DNA of 64,000 nt from Pseudonocardia abyssalis. Its GTDB lineage: Bacteria; Actinomycetota; Actinomycetes; Mycobacteriales; Pseudonocardiaceae. The notes below the pieces were generated by a model. It was not told the DNA's origin. It worked only from the letters and a program-made list of their open reading frames with translations, and did not search any database. Position numbers and translations under genes: made by a program. Below are positions 44,222 through 54,148 of this stretch, piece after piece. The stretch lies in the NCBI RefSeq assembly GCF_019263705.2, contig NZ_JADQDK010000001.1:4464001-4528000 (forward strand), read 5' to 3'. Numbering within the stretch: the first letter of the stretch is position 1; every line of letters begins with the position of its first letter.

Positions 44222-46558
44222 ATGGAGGACGGTCACGACCGTGCCTCGCGCGATCCCCGGCCCGACGACGTGCTCGCCCGTCACGGCCTGGTCGACGGCG
44301 GTGACGATCCCGCCCCCGGTGGCCGCGCCGCTCGCCGCCGGGCCGAGGACGGCCACACCGACGTCGTCCCGCCGGTCGTCGCGGCCCCGGTGTCACCGGC
44401 CGGACGCCGCTCCCCGACCCCTCCGTCGTACACCGTCTCTCCGTCGTACACCGTCCCTCCGTCGCACACCGTCCCGTCCGGTCCGGGCCCGGCCGGGCGC
44501 CGAGGCCCCGGGTCCGATCCCGCGTTCCGGCCCGCCGGTTCCGCGGGGCCCGTGCGCGGCGCTCCGCCGTCCGGCCGACCGGGTCCGCCCCCCGCTCCGC
44601 CGCAGGGGTCGTTCCGCGGCGGCCCGCCCGGACCCGTGCCTCCCCGCGACGCCCGACGTCCGCAGCCTCCCGGCGGCCGACACCCCGGCGCACCCGGTCG
44701 CCATCCCGGCGGCCCCGGTATCCATCCCGGCGGCCCCGGCACCCATCCCGGCGGGCCCGGTACCCAAGCCGGCGGCCCCGGGTCCCTTCCGGGCCTCGAC
44801 CGGCCCCTGCCCGGTGCCCGCCGTCCCGGCCCGCCGCCCGGTTCCCCACAGCCCCCACCGACCGGCCGACCGGAGGGCGACCGGCCGGTCCCTCCCGCGT
44901 CCGGTCCCGGGCGACCCGACCTCGCTCCGTCCGGCCGACGCCGGGCCGCGACCGACGACGACACCGCGGGCGACCGCACCGCGCGCAGGTCCGACACACC
45001 GGACCCCGACGACTCCTCCGCGGCCGGCCGCCGTCGCCGCCGCGCGACCGCGAGCGCCACGAACGCCGTCGAGCGCGCCGAGGCCGCCGCGGGTGAGGCC
45101 GAGGAGGTCCGGCGGATCGACGAGACCCTCACACGCCTCACCGCCGCCCACGCCGGGGTCACGCTCGCCGAGACCGACGCGGACGCCCCCGCCCCGACCC
45201 CCGGGAAGGTGCGTGCGCGACCCGGCATCGGACGGCTCCTGCTGGCGGCGCTCGCGCTCGCGGTGTTCGCGGTGACCGCGTTCCAGTACGTCGGGAAGGC
45301 CCGCCTCGACGCGGCCGTGACCCGCGTGACGGCGCTGGACCCCGATTCCGGCGCCATCGTCGACGCGGACGCGCAGGCCGGGGCGGAGAACGTGCTGATC
45401 CTCGGCACCGAGCCCGTGGACCCGGCGGGCGGCCCGTCCACCGACACCGTGCTGCTCGCGCACGTCCCGGCGGGCGGCGGCGACGTCGTGGGGCTGTCCG
45501 TACCGAACGACCTGGAGGTCAACCGGCCGCCGTGCCGCCGGTGGGACCCGGCCGCCCGCGACTACCTCGACGAGACCGTCCCGGCGCTGGCCCGCACGCC
45601 CCTGCGGACGGCGTTCGAGGTCGGCGGACCGCAGTGCGTCACCCGGGTCGTCCAGCAGCTCACCGGGCTGTCGGTCACGCGCTTCGTCGGGTTGGACCTC
45701 GACGGCATCGGCGACCTCGTCGACGCCGTCGGCGGGGTCGACGTGTGCGTGGAGCAGCCCGTCGTCGACGGACTGCTGGGGGCGGTGGTGCCGCGCGCCG
45801 GGACCACGACGCTCGACGGGTTGGCGGCCCGCGACTTCGTCGCCGCGCGCACCGTCGAGGGCGACCCGGTGGGCGGGCGCGGGGTGTTGGAGCGCCAGCA
45901 GCGGCTGGTGGCGGCGGTGCTGGAGAAGACGCTGTCCCGCGAGGTGCTGCTCGACCCGGCGCGGATCGGGTCGCTGGGGCCCGCGCTCGGCGGAGCGCTG
46001 AGCGCCGACGACGCCGACCTCGACCGGATCCTCGCCACGGCCCGCTCCGTGCGCAGCTTCGCCGCGGAGGGCGTCGCCTTCACCACCGTCCCGACGGCGA
46101 CCGAGACCAGCGGCCAGGGCAACGCACTCCTGCGCGACGCCGACGCCGCCGCCCTGTTCACCGCGCTGCGCGAGGACACGCCGCTGCCGGACCAGACCGT
46201 GCTCGCCGCGGGGGCGGGTCCCGCACCCGCCGACGTCACCGTCGACGTGCTCAACGCCTCCGACCGGCAGGGGCTCGCCGCGGAGATCGGCGGCACGCTG
46301 GGCACGCTCGGCTTCCGGGTCGACGAGGTCGGCAACGCCCCCGCGACCGCGCCCGACACCGTCATCCGCTTCTCCCCCGACCGCGCGGCCGCCGCCGAAC
46401 TGCTCGCAAGCACCGTCCCCTCCTCCACGACGGTCCCCGATCCCGCCGCGAGCGGGGTGCTCCAGCTGGTGCTGGGCAACTCCTTCGACGGCGTGGTGCG
46501 CGCCCCGTCCGCCGAGTCCGCGGCCGCCCCGGCCGGACCGCCCGCGACCTGCGCCTGA
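44222..46558 (+). CDS. LytR-CpsA-Psr (LCP) family protein with LytR C-terminal domain
   Basis: 778 residues from ATG 44222, preceded by GGAGGTG. The N-terminal about 320 residues are Pro/Gly-rich and disordered, with tandem HPGGPG-type repeats. A single transmembrane helix (about 345-365) leads to the extracellular LCP domain (VLILGTEPVDPAGGPSTDTV, LSVPNDLEVNRPPC, GDLVDAVGGVDVCVEQP, GRGVLERQQRLVAAVL). A LytR_C domain closes the protein (VDVLNASDRQGLAAEIGGTL). LCP enzymes attach glycopolymers such as arabinogalactan to peptidoglycan. The usual PRD Arg is Asn here. It corresponds in position to Rv0822c. Confidence 0.85.
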   Translation: MEDGHDRASRDPRPDDVLARHGLVDGGDDPAPGGRAARRRAEDGHTDVVPPVVAAPVSPAGRRSPTPPSYTVSPSYTVPPSHTVPSGPGPAGRRGPGSDPAFRPAGSAGPVRGAPPSGRPGPPPAPPQGSFRGGPPGPVPPRDARRPQPPGGRHPGAPGRHPGGPGIHPGGPGTHPGGPGTQAGGPGSLPGLDRPLPGARRPGPPPGSPQPPPTGRPEGDRPVPPASGPGRPDLAPSGRRRAATDDDTAGDRTARRSDTPDPDDSSAAGRRRRRATASATNAVERAEAAAGEAEEVRRIDETLTRLTAAHAGVTLAETDADAPAPTPGKVRARPGIGRLLLAALALAVFAVTAFQYVGKARLDAAVTRVTALDPDSGAIVDADAQAGAENVLILGTEPVDPAGGPSTDTVLLAHVPAGGGDVVGLSVPNDLEVNRPPCRRWDPAARDYLDETVPALARTPLRTAFEVGGPQCVTRVVQQLTGLSVTRFVGLDLDGIGDLVDAVGGVDVCVEQPVVDGLLGAVVPRAGTTTLDGLAARDFVAARTVEGDPVGGRGVLERQQRLVAAVLEKTLSREVLLDPARIGSLGPALGGALSADDADLDRILATARSVRSFAAEGVAFTTVPTATETSGQGNALLRDADAAALFTALREDTPLPDQTVLAAGAGPAPADVTVDVLNASDRQGLAAEIGGTLGTLGFRVDEVGNAPATAPDTVIRFSPDRAAAAELLASTVPSSTTVPDPAASGVLQLVLGNSFDGVVRAPSAESAAAPAGPPATCA

Positions 46559-46574
46559 CCCTCCGCCGGGCAGC

Positions 46575-46596
46575 GTTCACCTTCGGTTCACCCTGC
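46575..46596 (+). promoter_or_regulatory. PHO-box-like direct repeat upstream of phoU
   Basis: Two adjacent 11-bp units, gttcaccttcg and gttcaccctgc, match the GTTCACC-type direct repeats bound by PhoP in actinobacteria. They end 39 bp before the phoU ATG, and a tagtct lies just upstream of that start. Phosphate-starvation control of phoU is therefore likely. Confidence 0.7.
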
Positions 46597-46635
46597 AGCG
46601 CTGCCGGACTCGTCGCACACCTCTAGTCTCAGACC

Positions 46636-47292
46636 ATGCGCGACGCCTACCAGGAACAACTCGACAACCTGGCCGACGAGCTCGCCGGCATGTGCGACCA
46701 GGTCGCCGACGCCATGGCGAAGGCGACGGCGTCCCTGCTGGAGAGCGACCTCCAGCTCGCCGAGGAGGTCATCACCTCCGACATCCGCATCGACGAGCTC
46801 CGCGCCAACGCCGAGGAGAAGGCCTTCGCCCTCCTCGCGCTGCAGGCCCCGGTCGCCACGGACCTGCGCACCGTCGTGTCGGCCATCCACGGTGCGGGCG
46901 ACATCGAGCGCATGGGCGACCTGGCCCTGCACGTGGCCCAGGCCGCGCGCCGCCGGCACCCGCAGCCCGTGCTGCCCGCCGAGATCGGCCCGTACTTCGC
47001 CGAGATGGGGCGTGTCGGTGTGCAGCTCGCGCACAAGGCGGGCGAGGTCATCCGCACGCGCGACCTCGGCCGGGCCGAGGAGCTCGAGCGCGACGACGAC
47101 GCGATGGACGACCTGCACCGGCACATGTTCACCGTGCTGATGGACCCGGCGTGGACCCACGGCGTCGGACCGGCCGTCGACATCACGCTGCTCGCCCGGT
47201 TCTACGAGCGCTACGCCGACCACGCCGTCGCGGTGGCCCGGCGCATCGTCTACGTCGTCACCGGCCGCATGCCCGGCCCGCTCGCCGTCTGA
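46636..47292 (+). CDS. phoU: Phosphate signalling protein PhoU
   Basis: 218 residues with two PhoU helical repeats (about 10-105 and 115-210). The repeat motifs ATDLRTVVSAIHGAGDIERMGD and DITLLARFYERYADHAVAVA contain the conserved metal-binding E/DxxxD positions. PhoU links the Pst transporter to the sensor kinase and prevents phosphate over-uptake. It is followed after 6 bp by a paralogue. Confidence 0.95.
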   Translation: MRDAYQEQLDNLADELAGMCDQVADAMAKATASLLESDLQLAEEVITSDIRIDELRANAEEKAFALLALQAPVATDLRTVVSAIHGAGDIERMGDLALHVAQAARRRHPQPVLPAEIGPYFAEMGRVGVQLAHKAGEVIRTRDLGRAEELERDDDAMDDLHRHMFTVLMDPAWTHGVGPAVDITLLARFYERYADHAVAVARRIVYVVTGRMPGPLAV

Positions 47293-47298
47293 CCTCCC

Positions 47299-47958
47299 GT
47301 GGTCCCCGCACCCCTGTCCCAGCAGCTCGGCGACCTCGCCGAGCTGCTCGGCCACATGTGCATGCACGCCGCGGGGTCCCTGCAGAACGCCACCGCGGCC
47401 CTGCTGGAGTGCCGCGAGCGGCTCGCCGCCCAGGTGATCGCGCGGGAGCAGGAGCTCGGGGTGCTGCGCGCGCAGACCGAGGAGCTCGCCCGCGACGCCC
47501 TGCTGTTCCACCAGCCGGTCGCAGGTGACCTGCGCGCCGTCGTCTCGACGATCCGCTCCGCGGGCGACATCGACCGGATGAACCGCCTCGCCCTGCACGT
47601 CGCCGAGGCCGTGCAGCGGCGCCATCCCGCGCCGACGCTGCCGCCCGAGGTGCGCGACGACTTCGCGGAGATGGGCCGGCTCGCCGTCGCCCTAGCGGTG
47701 AAGGCGGCCGACGTGGTGCGGTCGCGCAACGTCGTGCGGGCCGTCGAGCTCGACCGCGACGACGACGCGATGGACGTCCTGCACCTGCGCATGTTCGAGG
47801 TGCTGATGGACCCGGACTGGCCGCACGGCGTGGCCGCCGCGGTCGACATCACCCTGCTGGCGCGCTACTACGAGCGTTTCGCCGACCACGCGGTGGCCGT
47901 CGCCCGCGAGACGGTCTACGTCGTCACCGGCCAGGAACCGGACGCCGTCCCGATCTGA
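47299..47958 (+). CDS. Second PhoU-family protein
   Basis: 219 residues from GTG 47299. It has the same two-repeat architecture as the upstream gene (AGDLRAVVSTIRSAGDIDRMNR; DITLLARYYERFADHAVAVA) and is clearly a tandem paralogue. Actinobacteria often encode two PhoU proteins (PhoY1/PhoY2 in M. tuberculosis), but rarely side by side. It is convergent with pstB, with 24 bp between stop codons. Confidence 0.92.
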   Translation: MVPAPLSQQLGDLAELLGHMCMHAAGSLQNATAALLECRERLAAQVIAREQELGVLRAQTEELARDALLFHQPVAGDLRAVVSTIRSAGDIDRMNRLALHVAEAVQRRHPAPTLPPEVRDDFAEMGRLAVALAVKAADVVRSRNVVRAVELDRDDDAMDVLHLRMFEVLMDPDWPHGVAAAVDITLLARYYERFADHAVAVARETVYVVTGQEPDAVPI

Positions 47959-47982
47959 GACCGGGACGGCGGTGGTTCAGGA

Positions 47983-48762
47983 TCAGCCGAAGCGGCCGGA
48001 CACGTAGTCCTCGGTGGCCTTCTGCGTGGGCTGCGAGAAGATCGTCTTGGTCTCGTTCATCTCCACCAGGTGGCCGGGCTTGCCGGTGCCCTCGATGTTG
48101 AAGAACCCGGTGAAGTCGCTGACCCGGGCGGCCTGCTGCATGTTGTGGGTGACGATGACGATCGTGTAGTCCTGCTTGAGCTCGTTGATCAGGTCCTCGA
48201 TCGCCAGCGTCGAGATGGGGTCGAGCGCTGAGCACGGCTCGTCCATCAGCAGGACGTCGGGCTGCACGGCGATCGCCCGGGCGATGCACAGGCGCTGCTG
48301 CTGCCCGCCGGAGAGCCCGGAGCCGGGCTTCTCGAGGCGGTCCTTGACCTCGTTCCACAGGTTCGCGCCGCGCAGGGACTGCTCCACCAGCGTGTCGGTG
48401 GCCTCCTTGCGCATCTTCCTGTTGTTCAGCCGCTGGCCCGCGATGACGTTGTCGTAGATCGACATCGTCGGGAACGGGTTGGGGCGCTGGAACACCATGC
48501 CGATCTGGCGGCGCACGCCGACCGGGTCGATACCGGGGCCGTAGAGGTCCTTGCCGTCGAGCTCGAGCCGGCCCTCGACGCGCGCGCCGGGGATGACCTC
48601 GTGCATGCGGTTGATCGAGCGCAGGAACGTCGACTTCCCGCAGCCCGACGGGCCGATCAGCGCGGTGACGGTCTTCGGCCGGATGGCCATGTTCACGCCC
48701 TCGACCGCGAGGAAGGACCCGTAGTAGATGTTCAGGTTCTTGGCGTCGATCGACTTGCCCAC
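47983..48762 (-). CDS. pstB: Phosphate ABC transporter ATPase PstB
   Basis: 259 residues from GTG 48760-48762, preceded by AAGGGAG. Walker A is GPSGCGKST, the ABC signature LSGGQQQR, Walker [14 protein letters not shown], and the switch His is in [10 protein letters not shown]. The Q-loop [17 protein letters not shown] is PstB-specific. It energises phosphate import. It is the last gene of the pstSCAB operon. Confidence 0.95.
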   Translation of the reverse strand: MGKSIDAKNLNIYYGSFLAVEGVNMAIRPKTVTALIGPSGCGKSTFLRSINRMHEVIPGARVEGRLELDGKDLYGPGIDPVGVRRQIGMVFQRPNPFPTMSIYDNVIAGQRLNNRKMRKEATDTLVEQSLRGANLWNEVKDRLEKPGSGLSGGQQQRLCIARAIAVQPDVLLMDEPCSALDPISTLAIEDLINELKQDYTIVIVTHNMQQAARVSDFTGFFNIEGTGKPGHLVEMNETKTIFSQPTQKATEDYVSGRFG

Positions 48763-48773
48763 GGGATGCTCCC

Positions 48774-49850
48774 TTATCGGGTCTTCGGGGCGAACGCGCG
48801 GGCGATGAGTCGCGCCAGCAGGTTCAGCACCATGACGATGATGATCAGGACGAGTGCCGCGGCCCACGCGCGGTCCAGGTACGGCTCCCGCGGCACGCCC
48901 GGCGTCGCGTACGAGAAGTACGAGAAGACCGGCAGGGTCGCCATACGTCCGTCGAACGGGTTGAGGTTGACGCCCGTCGTGACGCCGACGGCCACCAGCA
49001 GCGGCGCCGTCTCCCCGATGACGCGCGCGATCGCCAGCGTCACGCCGGACGCGATGCCCGCGACCGAGGTGGGGATGACGACCTTGAGGATCGTGCGCCA
49101 CTTCGGCACGCCGAGGGCGAACGCCGCCTCGCGCAGCTCGTTGGGGACGATCTTGAGCATCTCCTCGGTGGCCCGCACGACGATCGGGATCATCAGCACC
49201 GACAGCGCGACGGAGCCGGCGAACCCGAGCCGGGCACCCGGCCCCAGAACAAGCGTGAACAGGGCGACGGCGAAGAGTCCGGCGACGATCGACGGGATGC
49301 CGGTCATGACGTCGACGAAGAACGTGATCGACCGCGCGAGCCGGCTGTTCTTGCCGTACTCCACGAGGTAGACCGCCGTGAGCAGGCCGATCGGGATGGA
49401 GATGACCGCGGCGAGAGCAGTGATGATCAGCGTGCCGAGGATCGCGTGGTAGACCCCTCCGCCCTCACCGACGACCCCGCGCATCGAGGACGTGAAGAAC
49501 TCGGCGTCGAAGCGGGTGAGGCCGTTGCTGATCACGGTCCACAGGACCGAGATCAGCGGCAGCAGCGCCAGCAGGAACGCCGCGGTGACGACGACGGTGA
49601 CCAGCCGGTCGGTGGCCTTGCGCCGGCCCTCCACCGCTCGGGACGCGGCGTAGAGGCCGACCGCGAACAGGACGGCGGTGCCGACGACCCACAGGGCGGT
49701 GTTGAAGCCGGTCAGGGCCAACAGGACCCCGACCACCACCGCGGCGGCGACGACGCCGCCGGGCACGGCGAATCGGGGCAGCTGGCCCTGAACCTCCAGC
49801 ACCGCGGGCTCGACGACCACGGGGTCGCGCTTCTCGGTGTCGATGGTCAT
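48774..49850 (-). CDS. pstA: Phosphate ABC transporter permease PstA
   Basis: 358 residues. Extra N-terminal transmembrane helices (about 25-70) precede the canonical permease part. The permease signature [24 protein letters not shown] loop reads [20 protein letters not shown] near residue 235. It forms the membrane channel with PstC. Its ATG overlaps the pstC stop (ATGA). Confidence 0.95.
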   Translation of the reverse strand: MTIDTEKRDPVVVEPAVLEVQGQLPRFAVPGGVVAAAVVVGVLLALTGFNTALWVVGTAVLFAVGLYAASRAVEGRRKATDRLVTVVVTAAFLLALLPLISVLWTVISNGLTRFDAEFFTSSMRGVVGEGGGVYHAILGTLIITALAAVISIPIGLLTAVYLVEYGKNSRLARSITFFVDVMTGIPSIVAGLFAVALFTLVLGPGARLGFAGSVALSVLMIPIVVRATEEMLKIVPNELREAAFALGVPKWRTILKVVIPTSVAGIASGVTLAIARVIGETAPLLVAVGVTTGVNLNPFDGRMATLPVFSYFSYATPGVPREPYLDRAWAAALVLIIIVMVLNLLARLIARAFAPKTR

Positions 49851-50815
49851 CAGTTGGCCCCCGAGAACTCACGGCGTCGGTTGATGATGTAGCGGGCCAG
49901 CGAGTTGATCCCGAGCGTGATCAGGAACAGCACCAGGCCGCTCGCGATGAGCACGTTCACGTCCAGGCCGCTGGCCTCCGGGAACTGCAGCGCGATGTTG
50001 GCCGCGATCGTGCCCGGGTTGCCGTTGCTGATCAGGTTGAAGGTGACGCCGCCGGAGATCGACAGGATCAGGGCGACGGCCATCGTCTCGCCGAGCGCGC
50101 GGCCCAGTCCGAGCATCGCGCCGCTGATGATCCCGGAGCGCCCGAACGGCAGGACGGCCATCCGGATCATCTCCCAGCGTGTGGCGCCGAGCGCGAGCGC
50201 GGCCTCCTCGTGCAGCTTCGGCGTCTGCAGGAAGACCTCGCGGGCGACCGCGGTGATGATCGGCAGGATCATGATGGCGAGCACCGCGCCGACGACGAGC
50301 ATCGCGCGCCCGGCGTTCGAGGCGGGCCCGGCGAACAGTGGGATCCAGCCGAGGTTGTCCTCGAGCCACAGCAGGAACGGCACCGAGGCGATGGAGAACG
50401 TGTACGCGCCCCACAGGCCGTAGACGATGCTGGGCACCGCGGCGAGCAGGTCGATCACGTAGCCGAGCGCGGCGGCGAGCCGGCGCGGGGCGTAGTGGGT
50501 GATGAACAGCGCCACCGCCACGGACAGCGGCGTGGCGATGACCAGGGCGATGACCGCGGCGAGCAGCGTGCCGAACACCAGCGGCCAGACGTAGACGACG
50601 AACCCGCCGCCGCCCTGGATGTCCTGCGCGGGCGCGACGATCGCGGGCAGCGACTGCGCGACGAGGAAGGCGGCCACCCCGGCGAGCACGACGAGGATCA
50701 GGATCCCCGAGCCCTTCGCCATCCCGGAGAACACCCGGTCGCCCGGCTGCACCACCGGCTTCGACGGGGGCGGGGCCGCGGCCTGCGGTGGCCGCGGACT
50801 GGCGTCTGTACTCAC
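49850..50815 (-). CDS. pstC: Phosphate ABC transporter permease PstC
   Basis: 321 residues from GTG 50813-50815, preceded by AAGGGA. There are about six helices; the permease loop reads KLHEEAALALGATRWEMIRM near residue 205, and VPSIVYGLWGAY is typical of PstC. The N-terminal 25 residues are a Pro-rich cytoplasmic tail. It lies 102 bp downstream of pstS. Confidence 0.95.
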   Translation of the reverse strand: MSTDASPRPPQAAAPPPSKPVVQPGDRVFSGMAKGSGILILVVLAGVAAFLVAQSLPAIVAPAQDIQGGGGFVVYVWPLVFGTLLAAVIALVIATPLSVAVALFITHYAPRRLAAALGYVIDLLAAVPSIVYGLWGAYTFSIASVPFLLWLEDNLGWIPLFAGPASNAGRAMLVVGAVLAIMILPIITAVAREVFLQTPKLHEEAALALGATRWEMIRMAVLPFGRSGIISGAMLGLGRALGETMAVALILSISGGVTFNLISNGNPGTIAANIALQFPEASGLDVNVLIASGLVLFLITLGINSLARYIINRRREFSGAN

Positions 50816-50917
50816 GTCATCCCTTCGGACGGGGCGCTCACGGGAGGTTGGGGCCGAGAGGCCCGGGAGGTCTCATGATGACGACCGCCCGGGCTCCCTG
50901 GCTAGGTGACGACCGGC

Positions 50918-52039
50918 TCAGCCTGCGGCTGCGATCGAGTCGATCACGGGCTGGAACTGGGCGCGCTGCTCGTCGGTGATCGGGGCGTTGCCGGCGTTGG
51001 CGTTCGCCGCCTGCTGGCCCTCGTCGCTGGCGATGTAGGTCAGGAACGCCTTCACCGTGTCGGCGACGGCCGCGTCCGCGTACTGGGTGCACGCGAGCGT
51101 GTAGGACACGAGGACGACCGGGTAGGTGCCCGCCTCGGTGGTGTCGCGCGCGAGCTCGACCGAGAAGTTGGCCGCACCCTTGCCCTCGACCCGCGGCGAC
51201 GCGGCGACGACCGCGGCGGCCGCCTCGGCGGTCGGGGCGACGTACTCCGTGCCGACCTGGACGCTGACCTTGCCCAGCTCGCCGGCCTGGCTCTCGTCGG
51301 CGTAGCCGATGGAGCCGGCACCGGAGCCGACCAGGCCCACGACGCCCGAGGTGCCCTGGGCGGACGCGCCGCCGGACAGCGGCCAGACGCCGTCGGGCTC
51401 GGAGGTCCAGTCGGCGGGGGCGGTGGCCGAGAGGTACTCGGTGAAGTTCTCGGTGGTGCCCGAGTCGTCGGCGCGGTTGACCGGGGTGACCGCGAGGTCC
51501 GGCAGCGTGACGCCGGCGTTCTCCGCGGCGATGGCCGGGTCGTTCCAGTTGGTGATGGAGCCGTTGAACAGCTTCGCGATGGTGGCCGGGCTCAGCTTCA
51601 GCTCGGTGACACCGGGCAGGTTGAAGATGACCGCGATCGGCGAGACGTACAGCGGGAGCTCGATGACGTTGTCAGCGCCGCCGCAGAGCGTCTGGGCGAG
51701 CGGGAGCTGCTCGTCGTTCAGGGCCGAGTCGCTGCCGGCGAACTGCACCGCGCCGTCGACGAACTGGGTGCGGCCTGCACCGGAGCCCTGGGCGTCGTAG
51801 CTGACGGTGGCGTCGGGGGCGACCGAGCTGAAGCCGGCGACCCACGCCTCCATGGCGGCCTGCTGCGAGGTGGCGCCGGCGCCGGCGATGGACGCACTGG
51901 CGGAGGCCGCGGCCTCGCCACCGGCGGCGGGGGCAGCGGACTCGTTGGCCGCGCCACAGCCGGCCAGCAGCAGGGCGCCGCTGGTGGCGAGGCCCACCGC
52001 GACAACTCGGGCACAGGCGCTGTGCCGGACGATCTTCAC
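50918..52039 (-). CDS. pstS: Phosphate-binding lipoprotein PstS
   Basis: 373 residues. The lipoprotein signal is GALLLAGCGAAN (lipid-modified Cys about 28). The phosphate-binding protein contains IAGAGATSQQAAMEAWVAGF near 50, YDAQGSGAGRTQFVDGAVQF near 80, and NRADDSGTTENFTEYLSATA near 190, all with the Ser/Thr/Asp residues that coordinate phosphate. It is first in the pstSCAB operon and has a PHO-box-like repeat upstream. Confidence 0.95.
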   Translation of the reverse strand: MKIVRHSACARVVAVGLATSGALLLAGCGAANESAAPAAGGEAAASASASIAGAGATSQQAAMEAWVAGFSSVAPDATVSYDAQGSGAGRTQFVDGAVQFAGSDSALNDEQLPLAQTLCGGADNVIELPLYVSPIAVIFNLPGVTELKLSPATIAKLFNGSITNWNDPAIAAENAGVTLPDLAVTPVNRADDSGTTENFTEYLSATAPADWTSEPDGVWPLSGGASAQGTSGVVGLVGSGAGSIGYADESQAGELGKVSVQVGTEYVAPTAEAAAAVVAASPRVEGKGAANFSVELARDTTEAGTYPVVLVSYTLACTQYADAAVADTVKAFLTYIASDEGQQAANANAGNAPITDEQRAQFQPVIDSIAAAG

Positions 52040-52137
52040 GTGAGGTTCCTCCGTCGTCGGACCGGGAAGGGTCGCTGCGGCCTCGGGGTGGCCGCTCGAA
52101 GCGGACGGTAGGTAGCGACAGTGGACGCACCCCCCCG

Positions 52138-52159
52138 ATCAGGTAAACGGAGCATGAAC
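52138..52159 (-). promoter_or_regulatory. PHO-box-like direct repeat upstream of pstS
   Basis: On the minus strand two adjacent 11-mers read gttcatgctcc and gtttacctgat, weaker than the phoU box but with the same spacing and GTTYAYS core. They lie about 100 bp before the pstS start. PhoP activation is the inference. Confidence 0.5.
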
Positions 52160-52271
52160 ACATCACCGAAGGTGAGGCACGACACCCGATCGGTCGATGC
52201 CGTGATCGGGCCGTGACCAGGGGATTCTGTATCGCTCGCCACATGACGACGGGGTGAACTGCACGCGGCCG

Positions 52272-53159
52272 TCAGGTGATTATTCTGGCGTTCCGGGCGA
52301 AGAGGACATCGCTGTGGCGGACCGTGAAGCCGAGCCTGCGGTACACGCGAACGGCCGCGTCGTTGTCGGACTCGACGTAGAGCAGCACCTGGCGCAGGCC
52401 GCGCGCATGCAGGTGGCGCAGGCCCGCGATCGTCAGGACCGCGCCGAGCCCGGTGCCCTGCGCCGACGGGTCGACGCCCAGCACGTAGACCTCGCCGATG
52501 TGCTCCGGCTCGGTGTGCACCTTGGTCCAGTGGTAGCCGCGCAGCCGGCCGTCGTCGTCGACGGCGAGCAGGAAGCCCTCGGCGTCGAACCACGGCTCGG
52601 CCTCGCGCGCCCGCACCTGCTCGACACCCCAGCCGCCCTGCTCCGGGTGCCAGTCGAAGGCCGCGTTGTTGACGCGCAGGAACTCGTCCTCGTCCGCGCC
52701 CACGACGAACGACCGCAGCGTCACCCCCTCCGGCGGCGCGACGGCGGCGGGGGCGTCCGGCAGGTCGAGGTGCATCTGCCAGAGCTCGCGGACCCGGGTG
52801 AAGCCCAGGGCGTCGGCGATCGCGACGGCGCCGGGGTGCTCACCGTGCGCCCACACCCGCAACTGGGCGTCACCGGTGCGCTCCACCATCGCCCGCGCGA
52901 CGCGGGTGCCGAGGCCGGCCCGGCGGTGGTCCGGGTGCACGACCAGCTCCCCGCCGCCCTCGGGATCGAGGTGGGCGAAACCCACGAGTGCGGCGCCGTC
53001 GCGGGCGAACAGGTGCGCGGCGTCGGCGCTGCGCAGCTGCAGCAGCACCTCGTCGGACAGCGGGGCGCTACCGTCTGCGGCCGCGGCGGCCGAGGCCAAC
53101 GCGCGCACCACCGCCACTCCGTCGTCGTCGAGCCCGGCCCGCCACTCCAGTTCGATCAT
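52272..53159 (-). CDS. mshD: Mycothiol synthase (tandem GNAT acetyltransferase)
   Basis: 295 residues from the ATG at 53157-53159. Two GNAT domains are visible: an N-terminal one with ELVVHPDHRRAGLGTRVARA (about 75) and a C-terminal one with IGEVYVLGVDPSAQGTGLGA (about 225) and YVESDNDAAVRVYRRLGFTV. MshD acetylates Cys-GlcN-Ins to complete mycothiol, the actinobacterial thiol. Position next to glnR matches Rv0819-Rv0818. Its start is 10 bp from the glnR stop on the same strand. Confidence 0.93.
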   Translation of the reverse strand: MIELEWRAGLDDDGVAVVRALASAAAAADGSAPLSDEVLLQLRSADAAHLFARDGAALVGFAHLDPEGGGELVVHPDHRRAGLGTRVARAMVERTGDAQLRVWAHGEHPGAVAIADALGFTRVRELWQMHLDLPDAPAAVAPPEGVTLRSFVVGADEDEFLRVNNAAFDWHPEQGGWGVEQVRAREAEPWFDAEGFLLAVDDDGRLRGYHWTKVHTEPEHIGEVYVLGVDPSAQGTGLGAVLTIAGLRHLHARGLRQVLLYVESDNDAAVRVYRRLGFTVRHSDVLFARNARIIT

Positions 53160-53169
53160 CTGGCCGAGG

Positions 53170-53913
53170 TTACGCGCGGAAGGAGAACCGTTCGTCGGAG
53201 TCGGCGTCCTCGTCCTCGACCTCGATCGCGGGCGCACCCAGCGAGCCGCGGCCCGGGCGCACGAACTTGTAGCCGACGTTGCGGACGGTGCCGATCATCT
53301 GCTCGTGCTCGGTGCCGAGCTTGGCGCGCAGCCGCCGCACGTGCACGTCGACGGTGCGGGTGCCGCCGAAGAAGTCGTAGCCCCACACCTCCTGCAGCAG
53401 CTGGGCGCGGGTGAACACGCGGCCCGCGTGCTGCGCCAGGTACTTGAGCAGCTCGAACTCCTTGTAGGTGAGCTCGAGGAGCCGCCCGCGCAGGCGCGCG
53501 GCGTAGGTGGCCTCGTCGATCACCAGCTCGCCGAGCACGAGGGCGCCGCTGCCTGCGCCGCTGTCGGCACCGGGACGGGCCTTGAGCAGGCGCAACCGGG
53601 CGTCGACCTCGGCGGGGCCCGCACCGGGCAACAGGATCTCGTCGACGACCCACTCCCCCGAGACGGCCACCAGACCACCCTCGGTGAGGACCGCGACCAC
53701 CGGCACGTCGGTGCCCGTGCTCCCGAGCAGCCGGCAGAGGCTGCGCGCGGCGACCAGATCGGTGCGGGCGTCGACGAGCACCGCGTCGTGCGGACCGGCG
53801 TCGAGCAGTGCGGCGACCTCCGGGGCGGCCGTGCGCACGCCGTGCGGGAGCAGGGTCAGCGCCGGCAGTACCGAACCCGGATCGGGGTCGGCCGTCAACA
53901 GAAGGAGCTCCAT
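53170..53913 (-). CDS. glnR: GlnR-type OmpR-family nitrogen regulator
   Basis: 247 residues from the ATG at 53911-53913; an in-frame ATG at 53926-53928 is an alternative. The receiver-like domain ([40 protein letters not shown]) lacks the usual acidic pocket, as in orphan GlnR. The winged helix reads [40 protein letters not shown] and [18 protein letters not shown], near-identical to Rv0818. It activates nitrogen-assimilation genes. No adjacent histidine kinase exists, as expected for GlnR. Confidence 0.93.
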   Translation of the reverse strand: MELLLLTADPDPGSVLPALTLLPHGVRTAAPEVAALLDAGPHDAVLVDARTDLVAARSLCRLLGSTGTDVPVVAVLTEGGLVAVSGEWVVDEILLPGAGPAEVDARLRLLKARPGADSGAGSGALVLGELVIDEATYAARLRGRLLELTYKEFELLKYLAQHAGRVFTRAQLLQEVWGYDFFGGTRTVDVHVRRLRAKLGTEHEQMIGTVRNVGYKFVRPGRGSLGAPAIEVEDEDADSDERFSFRA

Positions 53914-53990
53914 CTGGTTCCTCCTCATCGGGGCGGGACACGCCCCCTCCTGGAGAAACGGCGGGCGACGTTGACGCACCGTGTTCACTC

Positions 53991-54019
53991 CCGCGTGATC
54001 CGTAAGAGATGTCACGCGG
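53991..54019. promoter_or_regulatory. Inverted repeat in the glnR-DUF2993 divergent region
   Basis: ccgcgtga (53991-53998) and tcacgcgg (54012-54019) are perfect 8-bp arms separated by 13 bp in the 235-bp region between divergent starts. It may be an operator for either gene; no GlnR-box match is claimed. Confidence 0.4.
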
Positions 54020-54148
54020 ATCGGGAGAGAATAGCCCGCCGCACCCCGGTACCCCTAGTCCCGCGGCGCAGGTCACGGCCCGGTGGCGTACCGGACCGGA
54101 CCGCGCTCTACGGTTCCGGGGCAAGGAGCGGTCGTCAACGGAGGTCGG

